64,000 nucleotides of DNA, from positions 372,001-436,000 of the forward strand of contig NZ_ATXF01000005.1 of the NCBI RefSeq assembly GCF_000421545.1, read 5' to 3'. This document shows, in pieces, positions 20,179-27,948 of this stretch. The stretch's first letter is position 1; each line of letters opens with the position of its first letter. This DNA comes from Agromyces italicus DSM 16388 (GTDB lineage Bacteria; Actinomycetota; Actinomycetes; Actinomycetales; Microbacteriaceae). Below the pieces are notes generated by a model. The model did no database searches and had not been told where the DNA came from. It saw only the letters and a program-made list of their open reading frames with translations. The position numbers were made by a program, and so were the translations under genes.

Positions 20179-21180
20179 TCACAACCAGTGCCTGGACTTG
20201 AAGATCCGGTAGAGCACGAAGCCCGAGACGAGCATGAGCAGGATCGCGAAGGGATAGCCGAACGCCCAGTGCAGCTCGGGCATGTGGTCGAAGTTCATGC
20301 CGTAGATGCCGGCGACGAGCGACGGGGCGAAGAAGATCGCCGCCCAGCTGGAGATCTTCTTCGTCTGCTCGCTCTGCGCGATGCTCGCCTCGTTCTGCCG
20401 CTGTGCCACGAGCGTCGCGTGGACGCCCAGCGCATTCTGCAGGGTCTGCCGGTACTCGTCGACGCGCTCGGTGATGCGGATGACATGGTCGAGCACGTCG
20501 CGGAAACCGCGGCGGAGCTCGAGCTCGGGTTCGCCCTGGTCGTCGTGCAGTTCGTCGCGGATCGTCGCGATCATCTCGCGCAGCGGCTTCACCCCGCGCT
20601 GGAACTCCGTGACCTCGCCCGAGAGGTCGTAGATGCGCTTCGCGACCGCGGTGTCGCCGCTGAAGAGCTGCTCCTCGATCTCGTCGATGTCGTTCTCGAG
20701 CCCGGCGACGACGGGCGCGTACTCGTCGACGATCTGGTCGACGACGGCGTAGAGCACGCCGACCGGGCCGCGTGCGAGGAGCTCGGGCTCCTGCTCGAGC
20801 CGTGCGCGAACCCGCCCGAGGTCGGGCCTCTCGGCGTGGCGGATCGCGACCACGAAGTCCCCGCCCACGAAGAGGTGCACCTCGCCGAACTCGACCCGCT
20901 CCTCGTCGTCGAGGTAGCGGGCGGGCCGCAGCACCACGAAGCGGGTGTCGCCGTAGCGCTCGAGCTTGGCGCGCTGGTGACCGACGAGCGCGTCTTCGAC
21001 GGCGAGCTCGTGCAGACCGAACTCCTCGGCGACGACTCCGAGCTCGGCGGCATCGGGGCGGTAGAGGCCGATCCAGGCGAAACCGCCGTGCTGCCTGAGG
21101 GCGTCGAAGGTGTCGGCGAGCGCGACGGGCGAAGCGGCGCGCCTGCCGCCGACGTAGATCGCGTTGTCGATGACGGCCAT
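20179..21180 (-). CDS. corA: CorA-family Mg2+/Co2+ transport protein
   Basis: 333 residues. There is a long cytoplasmic alpha/beta and helical N-terminal domain, then two C-terminal membrane helices joined by the ion-selectivity loop GMN (residues 294-296), and a basic end KSRHW. This is the standard CorA architecture, forming a pentameric divalent-cation channel. The gene follows the flavin-binding protein gene with only 4 nt between stop and next start, suggesting co-transcription, although the functions are not obviously related. Confidence 0.93.
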   Translation of the reverse strand: MAVIDNAIYVGGRRAASPVALADTFDALRQHGGFAWIGLYRPDAAELGVVAEEFGLHELAVEDALVGHQRAKLERYGDTRFVVLRPARYLDDEERVEFGEVHLFVGGDFVVAIRHAERPDLGRVRARLEQEPELLARGPVGVLYAVVDQIVDEYAPVVAGLENDIDEIEEQLFSGDTAVAKRIYDLSGEVTEFQRGVKPLREMIATIRDELHDDQGEPELELRRGFRDVLDHVIRITERVDEYRQTLQNALGVHATLVAQRQNEASIAQSEQTKKISSWAAIFFAPSLVAGIYGMNFDHMPELHWAFGYPFAILLMLVSGFVLYRIFKSRHWL

Positions 21181-21184
21181 GACG

Positions 21185-21820
21185 TCAACCGTAGATGCGT
21201 TCGGCGTAGCTCGGGCCGTAGTACGCGTCGAGCTCGTCGAGCGAGTCGCCCTGCCGCTCGACGGCCTTCGAGATGACGGCGCGCCGCGGTGCGGCGTCGG
21301 GAGCCCACGACTCGGGCAGCCAGGCCTGCGAACGCAGGAACGCCTTCGAGCAGTGGAAGAAGACCTCGTCGATGTCGACCACGATCGCGAGCGGCGGCCG
21401 GTTGCCGCGCACCACCCGGTCGTCGAGGAACGGGGCGTCGCGCACGATCGTCGCCCGGCCGTTGATCCGCAGCGTGTCGCCGCGACCCGGGATCACGAAG
21501 ATCAGGCCGACGTGCGGGTTGCGCAGCAGGTTGCGGAACCCGTCGACCCTGCGGTTGCCCGTGCGCTCGGGCACGGCGATCGTGCGGTCGTCGAGCACGA
21601 CGGCGAAGCCGGCGGGGTCGCCCTTCGGCGAGACGTCGAGGTTGCCCTCCTCGTCGCTCGTCGCGACGAAGGCGAGCGGAGAAGCGGCGAGCCACGCGAG
21701 GTCGACCTCGTGCAGGCGGTCGCGCGTCTTGTTCGCGGCGGTCGGCAGCGGCGCGCCGACGATCGCTTCGAGTTCGGCTGCGGTGGTGACGGGAATCCCC
21801 CGTCCGTGGGCTTCGGCCAT
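21185..21820 (-). CDS. Pyridoxamine 5'-phosphate oxidase-like FMN-binding protein (MSMEG_1061-like)
   Basis: ~211 residues with the split-barrel flavin-binding pattern: FVATSDEEGNLDVSPKGDPA, then RRVDGFRNLLRNPHVGLIF and TLRINGRATIVRD. CSKAFLRSQAWLPESW near the end is typical of the MSMEG_1061-like branch. It probably binds FMN or F420; the reaction is unknown. The ATG at 21820 is preferred over a GTG at 21829 because TAGCGT lies 7 nt before it. It is likely transcribed with corA. Confidence 0.82.
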   Translation of the reverse strand: MAEAHGRGIPVTTAAELEAIVGAPLPTAANKTRDRLHEVDLAWLAASPLAFVATSDEEGNLDVSPKGDPAGFAVVLDDRTIAVPERTGNRRVDGFRNLLRNPHVGLIFVIPGRGDTLRINGRATIVRDAPFLDDRVVRGNRPPLAIVVDIDEVFFHCSKAFLRSQAWLPESWAPDAAPRRAVISKAVERQGDSLDELDAYYGPSYAERIYG

Positions 21821-21842
21821 GACGGCCACGCTACCGGCCGGT

Positions 21843-21875
21843 GGTCTCGATATGCTCCTTCGTGGCTACTCGACC
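21843..21875. repeat. Dispersed palindromic repeat, GGTCGAGTAGC...CGAGACC family
   Basis: A 33-nt element GGTCTCGATATGCTCC...CTACTCGACC that straddles the 3' end of the TrmH-type gene: its CTA (21866-21868) is read as that gene's TAG stop. Related copies are at 50784-50859 and 53465-53497. Confidence 0.65.
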
Positions 21876-22534
21876 GACGGGGTGGCCGCGTGGCTGAGGA
21901 TCCACGAGTGCATCGCGATCGCCGCGGCGGCGCTCGCGTTGAGCGAGCGCGTCGAGCCGTACTGGGTGATCTCGACGAGGGCGTCGGCGGCCTCGGCGGC
22001 CTCGGGCGAGAGCCCCGGCCCCTCCTGCCCGAAGAGCAGCACGCAGCGCTCAGGCCACGCGAACGCCTCGATGGGCACCGCGCCCTCGAGGTTGTCGAGG
22101 GCGATCACGGGCAGGGATGCCTCGTGCGCCCAGCGGGCGAACCCCGCGACATCCTCGTGGTACTGCACGTGCTGGTAGCGGTCGGTGACCATCGCGCCGC
22201 GCTTGTTCCAGCGGCGCCGCCCGATGATGTGCACCGTGTCGGCGGCGAACGCGTTGGCGCTGCGCACGATCGAACCGATGTTCATGTCGTGCTGCCAGTT
22301 CTCGATCGCGACGTGGAATCCGTGCCGGCGCTCGTCGAGATCGGCGACGATCGCCTCCATGCGCCAGTACCGGTAGCGGTCGATGACGTTGCGGGTGTCG
22401 CCTGCGGCGAGCAGCTCGGGGTCGAAGCGGGGGTCGCCGGGCCACTCGGCCTCTCCGCCCGGCCACGGTCCGACACCGTGCTGCGGCAGGGTCGCCTCGG
22501 GTTCGGATGCCTCGGGGCCGACCTCGTCACTCAC
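21866..22534 (-). CDS. TrmH/SpoU-family RNA 2'-O-methyltransferase
   Basis: 222 residues in the SPOUT knotted fold. Motif 1 is IENWQHDMNIGSIVRSANAF, motif 2 is LLFGQEGPGLSPEA, and motif 3 is ITQYGSTRSLNASAAAAIAM, which together form the S-adenosylmethionine site. The target (tRNA or rRNA) cannot be told from sequence. The GTG at 22534 is chosen because TAGCGT lies 7 nt upstream; a longer reading would run through the mntH operator. It is divergent from mntH. Confidence 0.88.
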   Translation of the reverse strand: MSDEVGPEASEPEATLPQHGVGPWPGGEAEWPGDPRFDPELLAAGDTRNVIDRYRYWRMEAIVADLDERRHGFHVAIENWQHDMNIGSIVRSANAFAADTVHIIGRRRWNKRGAMVTDRYQHVQYHEDVAGFARWAHEASLPVIALDNLEGAVPIEAFAWPERCVLLFGQEGPGLSPEAAEAADALVEITQYGSTRSLNASAAAAIAMHSWILSHAATPSVE

Positions 22535-22571
22535 CTCCGCAACGCTACCCGCACCGAGCCCGCCGAGCATG

Positions 22572-22614
22572 TTTCGGTATGCCGAAATATTGCTAGGGTT
22601 TCGGTATGCCGAAA
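22572..22614. promoter_or_regulatory. Tandem palindromic operator and leaderless promoter of mntH
   Basis: Two identical 16-nt boxes TTTCGGTATGCCGAAA lie at 22572-22587 and 22599-22614, 27 nt apart centre to centre. Each has 6-bp inverted arms around TATG. The second contains the mntH ATG. A TAGGGT -10 hexamer (22594-22599) sits between them, 6 nt before the ATG. A DtxR/MntR-type repressor bound here would cover both promoter and start codon; the nearby DtxR-family gene is the obvious candidate. Confidence 0.8.
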
Positions 22615-24039
22615 ACGCTCGACGACGAGACCGACGCCCCCGACACCGCCGCACCCGACGGGTCGCCCCCCGCGGCCGACGGGCGGCGCCCGCGCGACGC
22701 CTCCGTGCCCCGCGTCGCCTGGCTGATCGGCCCCGCCCTCGTCGCCGGCGTCGCCTACCTCGACCCCGGCAACGTCGCGAGCAACATGACCGCGGGCGCC
22801 CAGTACGGGTACCTGCTCGTCTGGGTCGTCGTGCTCGGCAACGTGCTGGCATGGCTCATCCAGTACCTGTCGGCGAAGCTCGGCATCGTCACCGGCCGCA
22901 GCCTCCCCGAGGTGCTCGGCGGGCGCATCCGCAACCGCTGGGGCCGTCGCGCCTACTGGCTCCAGGCCGAACTCGTCGCCATGGCGACCGACCTGGCCGA
23001 GGTCATCGGCGGTGCCGTCGCCCTCAACCTCCTGTTCGGGGTGCCGCTCATCTGGGGCGGCCTCATCACCGGGACCGTGTCGATCGTGCTGCTCGTGCTG
23101 CAGTCGCGGCGCGGGCCGCGCACCTTCGAGTTCGTCATCATGGGCCTCCTCGCGATCATCGCGATCGGCTTCACCGTCGGCGTGTTCGTCGCACCTCCCG
23201 ACCCGGCGGGGCTCCTCGGCGGGCTCGTGCCGCGCTTCGCCGACACGAACTCGGTGCTGCTCGCGGCATCCATTCTCGGGGCGACGATCATGCCGCACGC
23301 GATCTACGCGCACTCGGCGCTCTCGCGCGACCGCTTCGCAACGCGACGCGGCGAGCAGGCGGGGCGTGCGGCCGCGCCGCTCGGCGACGCCCGCACTGCA
23401 CGACCGGCCGCCTGGCACGGCTTCGGCATCCGTCGCGGCACCGACGCGGCACCCGAACTCGCACCCGGCACCGCGACCGCCGTGCCGACCGACGTGCTCG
23501 TTCGCGCCACCCGCTGGGACGTGTCGATCGCGATGGCGATCGCCGGCACGGTGAACCTCTGCATCCTGCTGCTCGCCGCCGTGAACCTCGCGGGCGTCGA
23601 GGGCACCGACAGCCTCGAGGGCGCCTACGCCGCGCTCGGCACCGCGCTCGGCCCGGTGATCGCGACCCTTTTCGCGGTGGGCCTGCTCGCCTCGGGGCTC
23701 GCCTCGACCTCGGTCGGCGCGTACGCCGGCGCCGAGATCATGTACGGCCTGCTCCACGTCCGCGTGCCGCTCATCCTGCGCCGGCTCGTCACGCTCGTGC
23801 CCGCGCTCGTCATCCTCTGGCTCGGGTTCGACCCCACGCTCTCGCTCGTGCTCAGCCAGGTGGTGCTGTCGTTCGGAATCCCCTTCGCACTCGTGCCGCT
23901 CGTCGCACTGACGGCGAAGGCCGGCGTGCTCGGGCGCTGGCGCAACCACTGGGCGACGACAACGGCGGGGGTGGCGGCGTCGGTGTTCCTCATCGCGCTG
24001 AACGGCGTGCTGCTCTGGCTGGTGTTCACCGGGGCCTAA
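22606..24039 (+). CDS. mntH: Nramp-family Mn2+ transporter
   Basis: 477 residues with a cytoplasmic N-terminus of ~35 residues, then about 11 membrane spans. The metal-binding DPGN lies in TM1 (residues 53-56) and ATIMPHAIYAHS in TM6, the diagnostic Nramp residues. It imports Mn2+ (possibly Fe2+) with protons. An insertion of ~60 hydrophilic residues between TM6 and TM7 (after DRFATRRGEQ) is longer than usual. The ATG lies inside a palindromic operator box, and the DtxR-type regulator is encoded 132 nt downstream on the same strand. Confidence 0.94.
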   Translation: MPKTLDDETDAPDTAAPDGSPPAADGRRPRDASVPRVAWLIGPALVAGVAYLDPGNVASNMTAGAQYGYLLVWVVVLGNVLAWLIQYLSAKLGIVTGRSLPEVLGGRIRNRWGRRAYWLQAELVAMATDLAEVIGGAVALNLLFGVPLIWGGLITGTVSIVLLVLQSRRGPRTFEFVIMGLLAIIAIGFTVGVFVAPPDPAGLLGGLVPRFADTNSVLLAASILGATIMPHAIYAHSALSRDRFATRRGEQAGRAAAPLGDARTARPAAWHGFGIRRGTDAAPELAPGTATAVPTDVLVRATRWDVSIAMAIAGTVNLCILLLAAVNLAGVEGTDSLEGAYAALGTALGPVIATLFAVGLLASGLASTSVGAYAGAEIMYGLLHVRVPLILRRLVTLVPALVILWLGFDPTLSLVLSQVVLSFGIPFALVPLVALTAKAGVLGRWRNHWATTTAGVAASVFLIALNGVLLWLVFTGA

Positions 24040-24055
24040 CCCCGCCCGGCCCGCG

Positions 24056-24116
24056 CGTGATGTCGCGCAAACGGTCGCCATCCGTCGCGAGTACCGACCA
24101 CTTGCGCGACATCACG
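24056..24116. repeat. 61-nt palindromic element, copy 1
   Basis: The arms CGTGATGTCGCGCAA (24056-24070) and TTGCGCGACATCACG (24102-24116) are exact reverse complements of 15 nt around a 31-nt centre. It lies 17 nt after the mntH stop and may also terminate mntH transcription. A second copy with the same 61-nt core length is at 33336-33396. Confidence 0.75.
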
Positions 24117-24171
24117 ACTTGGAGGGAGGCGGGCGAGGGGAGACGGGGCGGGCGCGGCTAGGCTGGGCGCG

Positions 24172-24873
24172 ATGCCTGCCAGCAAGAATCCCGCGCTCGA
24201 GGACTACCTCAAGACGGTGTACGCGCACACCGAGTGGCAGCCCGACCCCATCACGCCGAAGGTGCTCGCCGACAAACTCGGCGTCGCCCCGTCGAGCGTC
24301 ACCGAGATGGTGAAGAAGATGGCCGCGCAGGGGCTCATCGCCCACGTCCCGTACGGTCCGCTGCGACTCACCGACGCGGGTCGCGAACGCGCCCTCGCGG
24401 TCGTGCGCAGGCACCGGCTCATCGAGACCTGGCTCGTGCGCGAGATGGGCTACGGCTGGGACGAGGTGCACGACGAGGCCGAAGTGCTCGAGCACGGCCT
24501 CAGCGACCGGCTCCTCGAGACGATCGACGCCCGCCTCGGTCGTCCTTCGCGTGATCCCCACGGGGACGCGATCCCCGCGGCCGACGGGTCGATCGCGGTC
24601 GAGTCGTTCCTGCGGCTCGACGGCGCGCCCGCCGGCCACACGGGCCGGGTGCTGCGCATCAGCGACCGCGACCCCGAGGTGCTGCGCGCGCTCGCCGCGG
24701 CGGGGGTCGCCCCCGGCGTGGTCGTGACGGTCGAGACCCCGGATGCCTCCGGCGAACACGTGCACGTCAGGGTGACGCCGGTCGGCGACGGCGCTTCGAG
24801 CGCGGCGCGGGTCGAGGCATCCCCGATCGAACTGGCGGCCGAGGCAGCCGCGGAGATCTGGGTGACCGGCTGA
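24172..24873 (+). CDS. mntR: DtxR/MntR-family metal-dependent transcriptional repressor
   Basis: 233 residues. The N-terminal winged helix (ALEDYLKTVYAHTEWQPD, then LADKLGVAPSSVTEMVKKMA) is followed by the metal-binding/dimerisation helix with RRHRLIETWLVREMGYGWDEVHDEAEVLEH, and by a C-terminal FeoA/SH3-like domain (~residues 145-215). The E-x-x-H ligands are in the DtxR pattern. Adjacent to mntH, it should repress that gene when Mn2+ is bound, through the paired TTTCGG boxes. The ATG is 7 nt after TAGGCT. Metal specificity (Mn versus Fe) is inferred from context. Confidence 0.9.
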   Translation: MPASKNPALEDYLKTVYAHTEWQPDPITPKVLADKLGVAPSSVTEMVKKMAAQGLIAHVPYGPLRLTDAGRERALAVVRRHRLIETWLVREMGYGWDEVHDEAEVLEHGLSDRLLETIDARLGRPSRDPHGDAIPAADGSIAVESFLRLDGAPAGHTGRVLRISDRDPEVLRALAAAGVAPGVVVTVETPDASGEHVHVRVTPVGDGASSAARVEASPIELAAEAAAEIWVTG

Positions 24874-24889
24874 CGATGGAACGGCGTGA

Positions 24890-25705
24890 CGAATCTCGGC
24901 ACGAGGCGGGTGCGACCTCGTCCCCACCCAAGGCACGGTCATCGTCCCCACGTACCGCTCGGGGCCGCAGCTCGACGACGCCGTCGCATCGCTCGACGTG
25001 CAGTCGCTGCCGCCCGGCGAACTCGAGGTCCTCCTGATCGACGACGGTTCACCCGACGCGACGTTCCACGACGACCGCGACGGCCCCGGTGAGAGCCGTC
25101 TCGAGATCCTGGCCTCGACCGACATCTACGTCCGCGCCGCGCGCATGGGCGGACCTCTGCACGGCGGCGTCTGGGACCTCGGCGCCCACGACGCGTTCCT
25201 CTGGGGGCGCAACCACCGCCGGGTGCAGACGCCGAAGGGCTGGACAGCCTCGGCGGTCGTCCACGGCCGCCCGGTCAGGGCCTACGCCACCAGCCAGGGC
25301 ACGGTCGCCTCGACGTGGGCGACACGACGGGCGGGTTCGCCGCGGGACTGGCGCTCGAGTTCGCGGGCGCGGACGGGCGCGGACGTCGCCGGCGTGCGAG
25401 GTACCTCGTCAGAGGACTCCCCATGACGGGCGGCGAGGTGCCGGTCGTGGTGATCCGGCCGCGCCCCGCGTGGGCCCGTCGCCGACCTGGGTCGGTGCTC
25501 CGGCGGTTGACCGCACCGGTGCGGCGCCCTCGCCGTGGTTTCCTCCGCGCGGACGGCGACGGCGCCCGCCTCCTCGTCGAGGGACTCCGTCGCCCGGCCC
25601 GAACCACCGCGCTACGGGGTCGAGTGGGCCGGGAAGGCGTACGAGCTCGCGCTCGCGTTGGACCGGCCGCAGTACGCGACTGAGGCGACGCGGGACTCCG
25701 GCTAG
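24890..25705 (+). pseudogene. Glycosyltransferase family 2 remnant with internal deletion and frameshifts
   Basis: Frame 2 from 24890 has no start codon but encodes the GT2 beginning TVIVPTYRSGPQLDDAVASL then LEVLLIDDGSPDATF. Within ~50 residues it passes directly into a C-terminal-type segment (LEILASTDIYVRAARMGGPL, GGVWDLGAHDAF, VHGRPVRAYATSQGTV), so the catalytic middle (DxD region) is missing. At about 25311 the family-like reading continues in another frame as DVGDTTGGFAAGLALEFAGA, and a third frame ends near 25705. The gene has therefore lost its start, its centre and its frame. It has no function as read. Confidence 0.7.
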
Positions 25706-25729
25706 CTGCCGGGCAGCGGCGGCGCCCGT
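25665..25729 (+). repeat. Direct repeat, left copy (flanks the DUF4143 ATPase/RidA segment)
   Basis: Begins GGCCGCAGTACGCGACTGA and ends CGGCGCCCGT. It matches 27552-27615 over ~64 nt with only about six differences, including a 1-nt indel. It follows the glycosyltransferase remnant. Confidence 0.75.
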
Positions 25730-25745
25730 CGACCGAGGCAGCCGC

Positions 25746-25852
25746 ATGCAGAAGTGCGGATCAATCGCATGCAGACGTTCGGTATGCATGAATACATACG
25801 AGTTGGATGCAAAAGCGCAGATGGGTTGTATGCAAAAGTTCAAGTGCCGGTA
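25746..25852 (+). repeat. Iteron-like ATGCANAAGT repeats upstream of the DUF4143 ATPase
   Basis: Copies of ATGCAGAAGT/ATGCAGACGT/ATGCATGAAT/ATGCAAAAGC/ATGCAAAAGT start at 25746, 25769, 25784, 25807 and 25830. Three of the four steps are exactly 23 nt. The region is clearly A/T-richer than its surroundings. It precedes a TAGGCT hexamer (25851-25856), 6 nt before the ATPase start, and is probably its promoter/operator. Confidence 0.6.
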
Positions 25853-25862
25853 GGCTGCCCCT

Positions 25863-27113
25863 ATGGTCGCCTATCGTCCCCGGATCCTCGATGCAGTTCT
25901 CGCGCGTCGTATGCGGAGCATCGGAGCCATGCTCGTCGAGGGTCCGCGTGCATGCGGCAAGACCGCCACGGCCTCGCGACTCGCACGAACGATCATCCGA
26001 TTCGATGAGGATCCCGACGCCCGCGCCGCGGTCTCCGTCGCACCGCAGACGCTCTTCGAGAACCCGACACCGATCCTCTTCGACGAGTGGCAGTTGGAGC
26101 CGGCGATCTGGAACCGGGTGCGACGTGAAGTCGATGATCGGCAAGCGAAGGGTCTCGTCCTACTGACGGGATCCTCCACTCCGAGGCCGTCGAGTGATCG
26201 ACATTCCGGCGCCGGCCGCATCGGCGTCGTCCGCATGCGTCCGATGAGCCTCTACGAGTCCGGGCACTCGAGCGGACGGATCTCACTGACCGATCTCTTC
26301 GACGAAGCAGCACCGAGCGCAGGCGGAGTGGATACCGACGTGCCCGTGCTCATGGAACGCATCATCGTCGGCGGCTGGCCGGCGCTGTTGGACGCGACCG
26401 AGGCCGATGCTCGCGATTACCTCACGGACTACCTGACTCAGATCGTCGATGTCGATATTCCCCTGCTGGGTTCGCGACGTGACCCGCGAAATCTGCGTCG
26501 CCTCCTCACCGCACTCGGTCGTTCGACCGGCCAAGCGGTGAAACTGAGTGAGCTCGCGGCAGACGTCGGCGGGGAGGCCGGCCCGATCGCACACGAAACC
26601 CTGCTCAGGTACCTCGAGGCACTCGAGCGGCTCGGTTTGACCGACGATTCCGAAGCGTGGCAACCGCACATGCGCTCGCGCGCCCGGCTGCGGGTGGCAC
26701 CGGTCCGCTACTTCGTCGACCCTTCGATCGCCGCCGCCGCCCTCGGCATCGGGAGCCGCGATCTCCTCCGCGACCTGAACGCGGCCGGCTTCCATTTCGA
26801 GTCGCTTGCACTGCGCGACCTCCGCGTCTACGCGCAGCCGATCGGCGGCGTGATTTCGTCATGGCGCGACTCGAACGGCAACGAGGTCGACGCGGTCGTC
26901 ACGCTGAACGACGGTCGCTGGGGCGCGTTCGAGGTCAAACTGAACCCGACCGCGATCGACACGGCTGCGGCGAATCTGAAACGCTTCGCGTCGACGATCG
27001 ACGCCGAACGGCACGGCGCACCGTCCGTGCTCGGCGTGATCACGAGCACCGGGTACGCCTACCGACGCCCCGACGGCGTCCAGGTGATCCCGATCACCGC
27101 ATTCGGGCCCTAA
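25863..27113 (+). CDS. AAA_14/DUF4143 family P-loop ATPase
   Basis: 416 residues. The Walker A motif EGPRACGKT is at residues 26-34 and the Walker B ILFDEW at 71-76, with the conserved LLTGSS sensor segment after it. From ~205 a winged-helix/DUF4143 portion follows (LSELAADVGGEAGPIAHETL, YLEALERLGL), ending in a restriction-endonuclease-like core (DSNGNEVDAVVTL ... GAFEVKL) that contains E-x-K. These proteins are widespread in bacteria with no settled role. The gene lies between direct repeats and decayed genes, which suggests acquisition by transfer. Confidence 0.88.
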   Translation: MVAYRPRILDAVLARRMRSIGAMLVEGPRACGKTATASRLARTIIRFDEDPDARAAVSVAPQTLFENPTPILFDEWQLEPAIWNRVRREVDDRQAKGLVLLTGSSTPRPSSDRHSGAGRIGVVRMRPMSLYESGHSSGRISLTDLFDEAAPSAGGVDTDVPVLMERIIVGGWPALLDATEADARDYLTDYLTQIVDVDIPLLGSRRDPRNLRRLLTALGRSTGQAVKLSELAADVGGEAGPIAHETLLRYLEALERLGLTDDSEAWQPHMRSRARLRVAPVRYFVDPSIAAAALGIGSRDLLRDLNAAGFHFESLALRDLRVYAQPIGGVISSWRDSNGNEVDAVVTLNDGRWGAFEVKLNPTAIDTAAANLKRFASTIDAERHGAPSVLGVITSTGYAYRRPDGVQVIPITAFGP

Positions 27114-27162
27114 CGCCATTGGTCCCTCCTCCCTCCGCACGAATCTTGAAGGAACGCTGCTC

Positions 27163-27570
27163 ATGACGACCGCCGTCACCCTCATCCGCTCCGACTCGCT
27201 CTTCGCCGGAGCCCCGTATGCGTACGCGGCGACGGCGCCCACCGACGCGCGGCTCGTGTTCCTCGCCGGCGCCTGCCCGCTGAACCCCGATGGCACCACC
27301 GCCGGGGTCGGCGACATCGCAGAGCAGGCCGCGAAGTGCGTCGAGAACCTGCGTATCGCGCTCGCCGACGCAGGCGCCGCCCTGACTGACGTCATCAGCA
27401 CGCGCGTGCTCGTCGCCTCCGCCTACCGCGCCGACCTCGGCACGGCGTGGAACGTCGTGCATGACGCGTTCGGCGAGCACGACGTTCCGAGCACGCTGCT
27501 TGGCGTCACCGTGCTCGGCTACGAGCATCAGCTCGTCGAGCTCGAGGCCGTGGCCGCGGTGCGCGACTGA
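27163..27570 (+). CDS. RidA (YjgF/YER057c/UK114) family protein
   Basis: 135 residues. The RidA pattern is visible: LVFLAGACPLNPDGTTAGVG, QAAKCVENLRIALADAGAAL, VISTRVLVASAYRADLG and a final VELEAVAAVRD. The E-A-V/I end and the V-x-R-V segment form the usual ligand pocket, so it may deaminate reactive enamines/imines. The ATG has the RBS AAGGAA. Its last ~18 nt and the 45 nt after the stop are duplicated at 25665-25729. Confidence 0.85.
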   Translation: MTTAVTLIRSDSLFAGAPYAYAATAPTDARLVFLAGACPLNPDGTTAGVGDIAEQAAKCVENLRIALADAGAALTDVISTRVLVASAYRADLGTAWNVVHDAFGEHDVPSTLLGVTVLGYEHQLVELEAVAAVRD

Positions 27571-27615
27571 CGCGACGCGGGACTCGGGCTGGCTGCCGGG
27601 CAGCGCGGCGCCCGT
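27552..27615 (+). repeat. Direct repeat, right copy
   Basis: Begins GGCCGCGGTGCGCGACTGA, includes the RidA stop codon, and ends CGGCGCCCGT. It is the partner of 25665-25729; the distance between copies is 1887 nt. Confidence 0.75.
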
Positions 27616-27860
27616 GCGGAGATGGGCCGGGTAGCCCTGCGCCTCCGACCATTCGGCCCAGCCCGACGGCAGCCAGGTGCCGTCGCCACCGGTGCCCCGA
27701 TGAAAGCGACCTCGTTCGGCGCCACCGGGAAGAGCGTCGGAACCCGATATTCGGGAACGCGGCGGTTCGAGATGTCGTGCACGATGTGGCAGTGCGCCAG
27801 AGCGCGCTGTCAGGCGGCAACCACTCGCTGGTCGGCACCTTCTTCTTCCCCATCGCGCCA
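27600..27860 (-). pseudogene. Decayed unrecognised gene with at least two frameshifts
   Basis: On the minus strand three frames in turn give protein-like text: MGKKKVPTSEWLPPDSAL, then HCHIVHDISNRRVPEYRVP and FPVAPNEVAFIGAPVAT, then GDGTWLPSGWAEWSEAQGYP. They join into one plausible chain only if two single-base shifts are repaired. I do not recognise the family. Apart from the start of the next gene's promoter, the rest of the gap to 27948 shows nothing. Confidence 0.45.
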
Positions 27861-27948
27861 TACTATTGCGGCCCTCGCCCCGGCCCTCTGGGCTGTGGAA
27901 TCCTCAAGCGATGACGGCGAGCGGCCGCCCTGCTGCTAACATCCCGCG

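Noticed and set aside
24886..25092. Small frame with GTG after mntR
   Set aside because: Arg/Pro/His-rich text without family resemblance; the true remnant in another frame is glycosyltransferase-like.
25665..27615. Phage or integrative-element att sites
   Set aside because: No integrase, recombinase or tRNA gene lies near, and the repeat includes coding sequence of ridA; I keep only the neutral description of a direct repeat.
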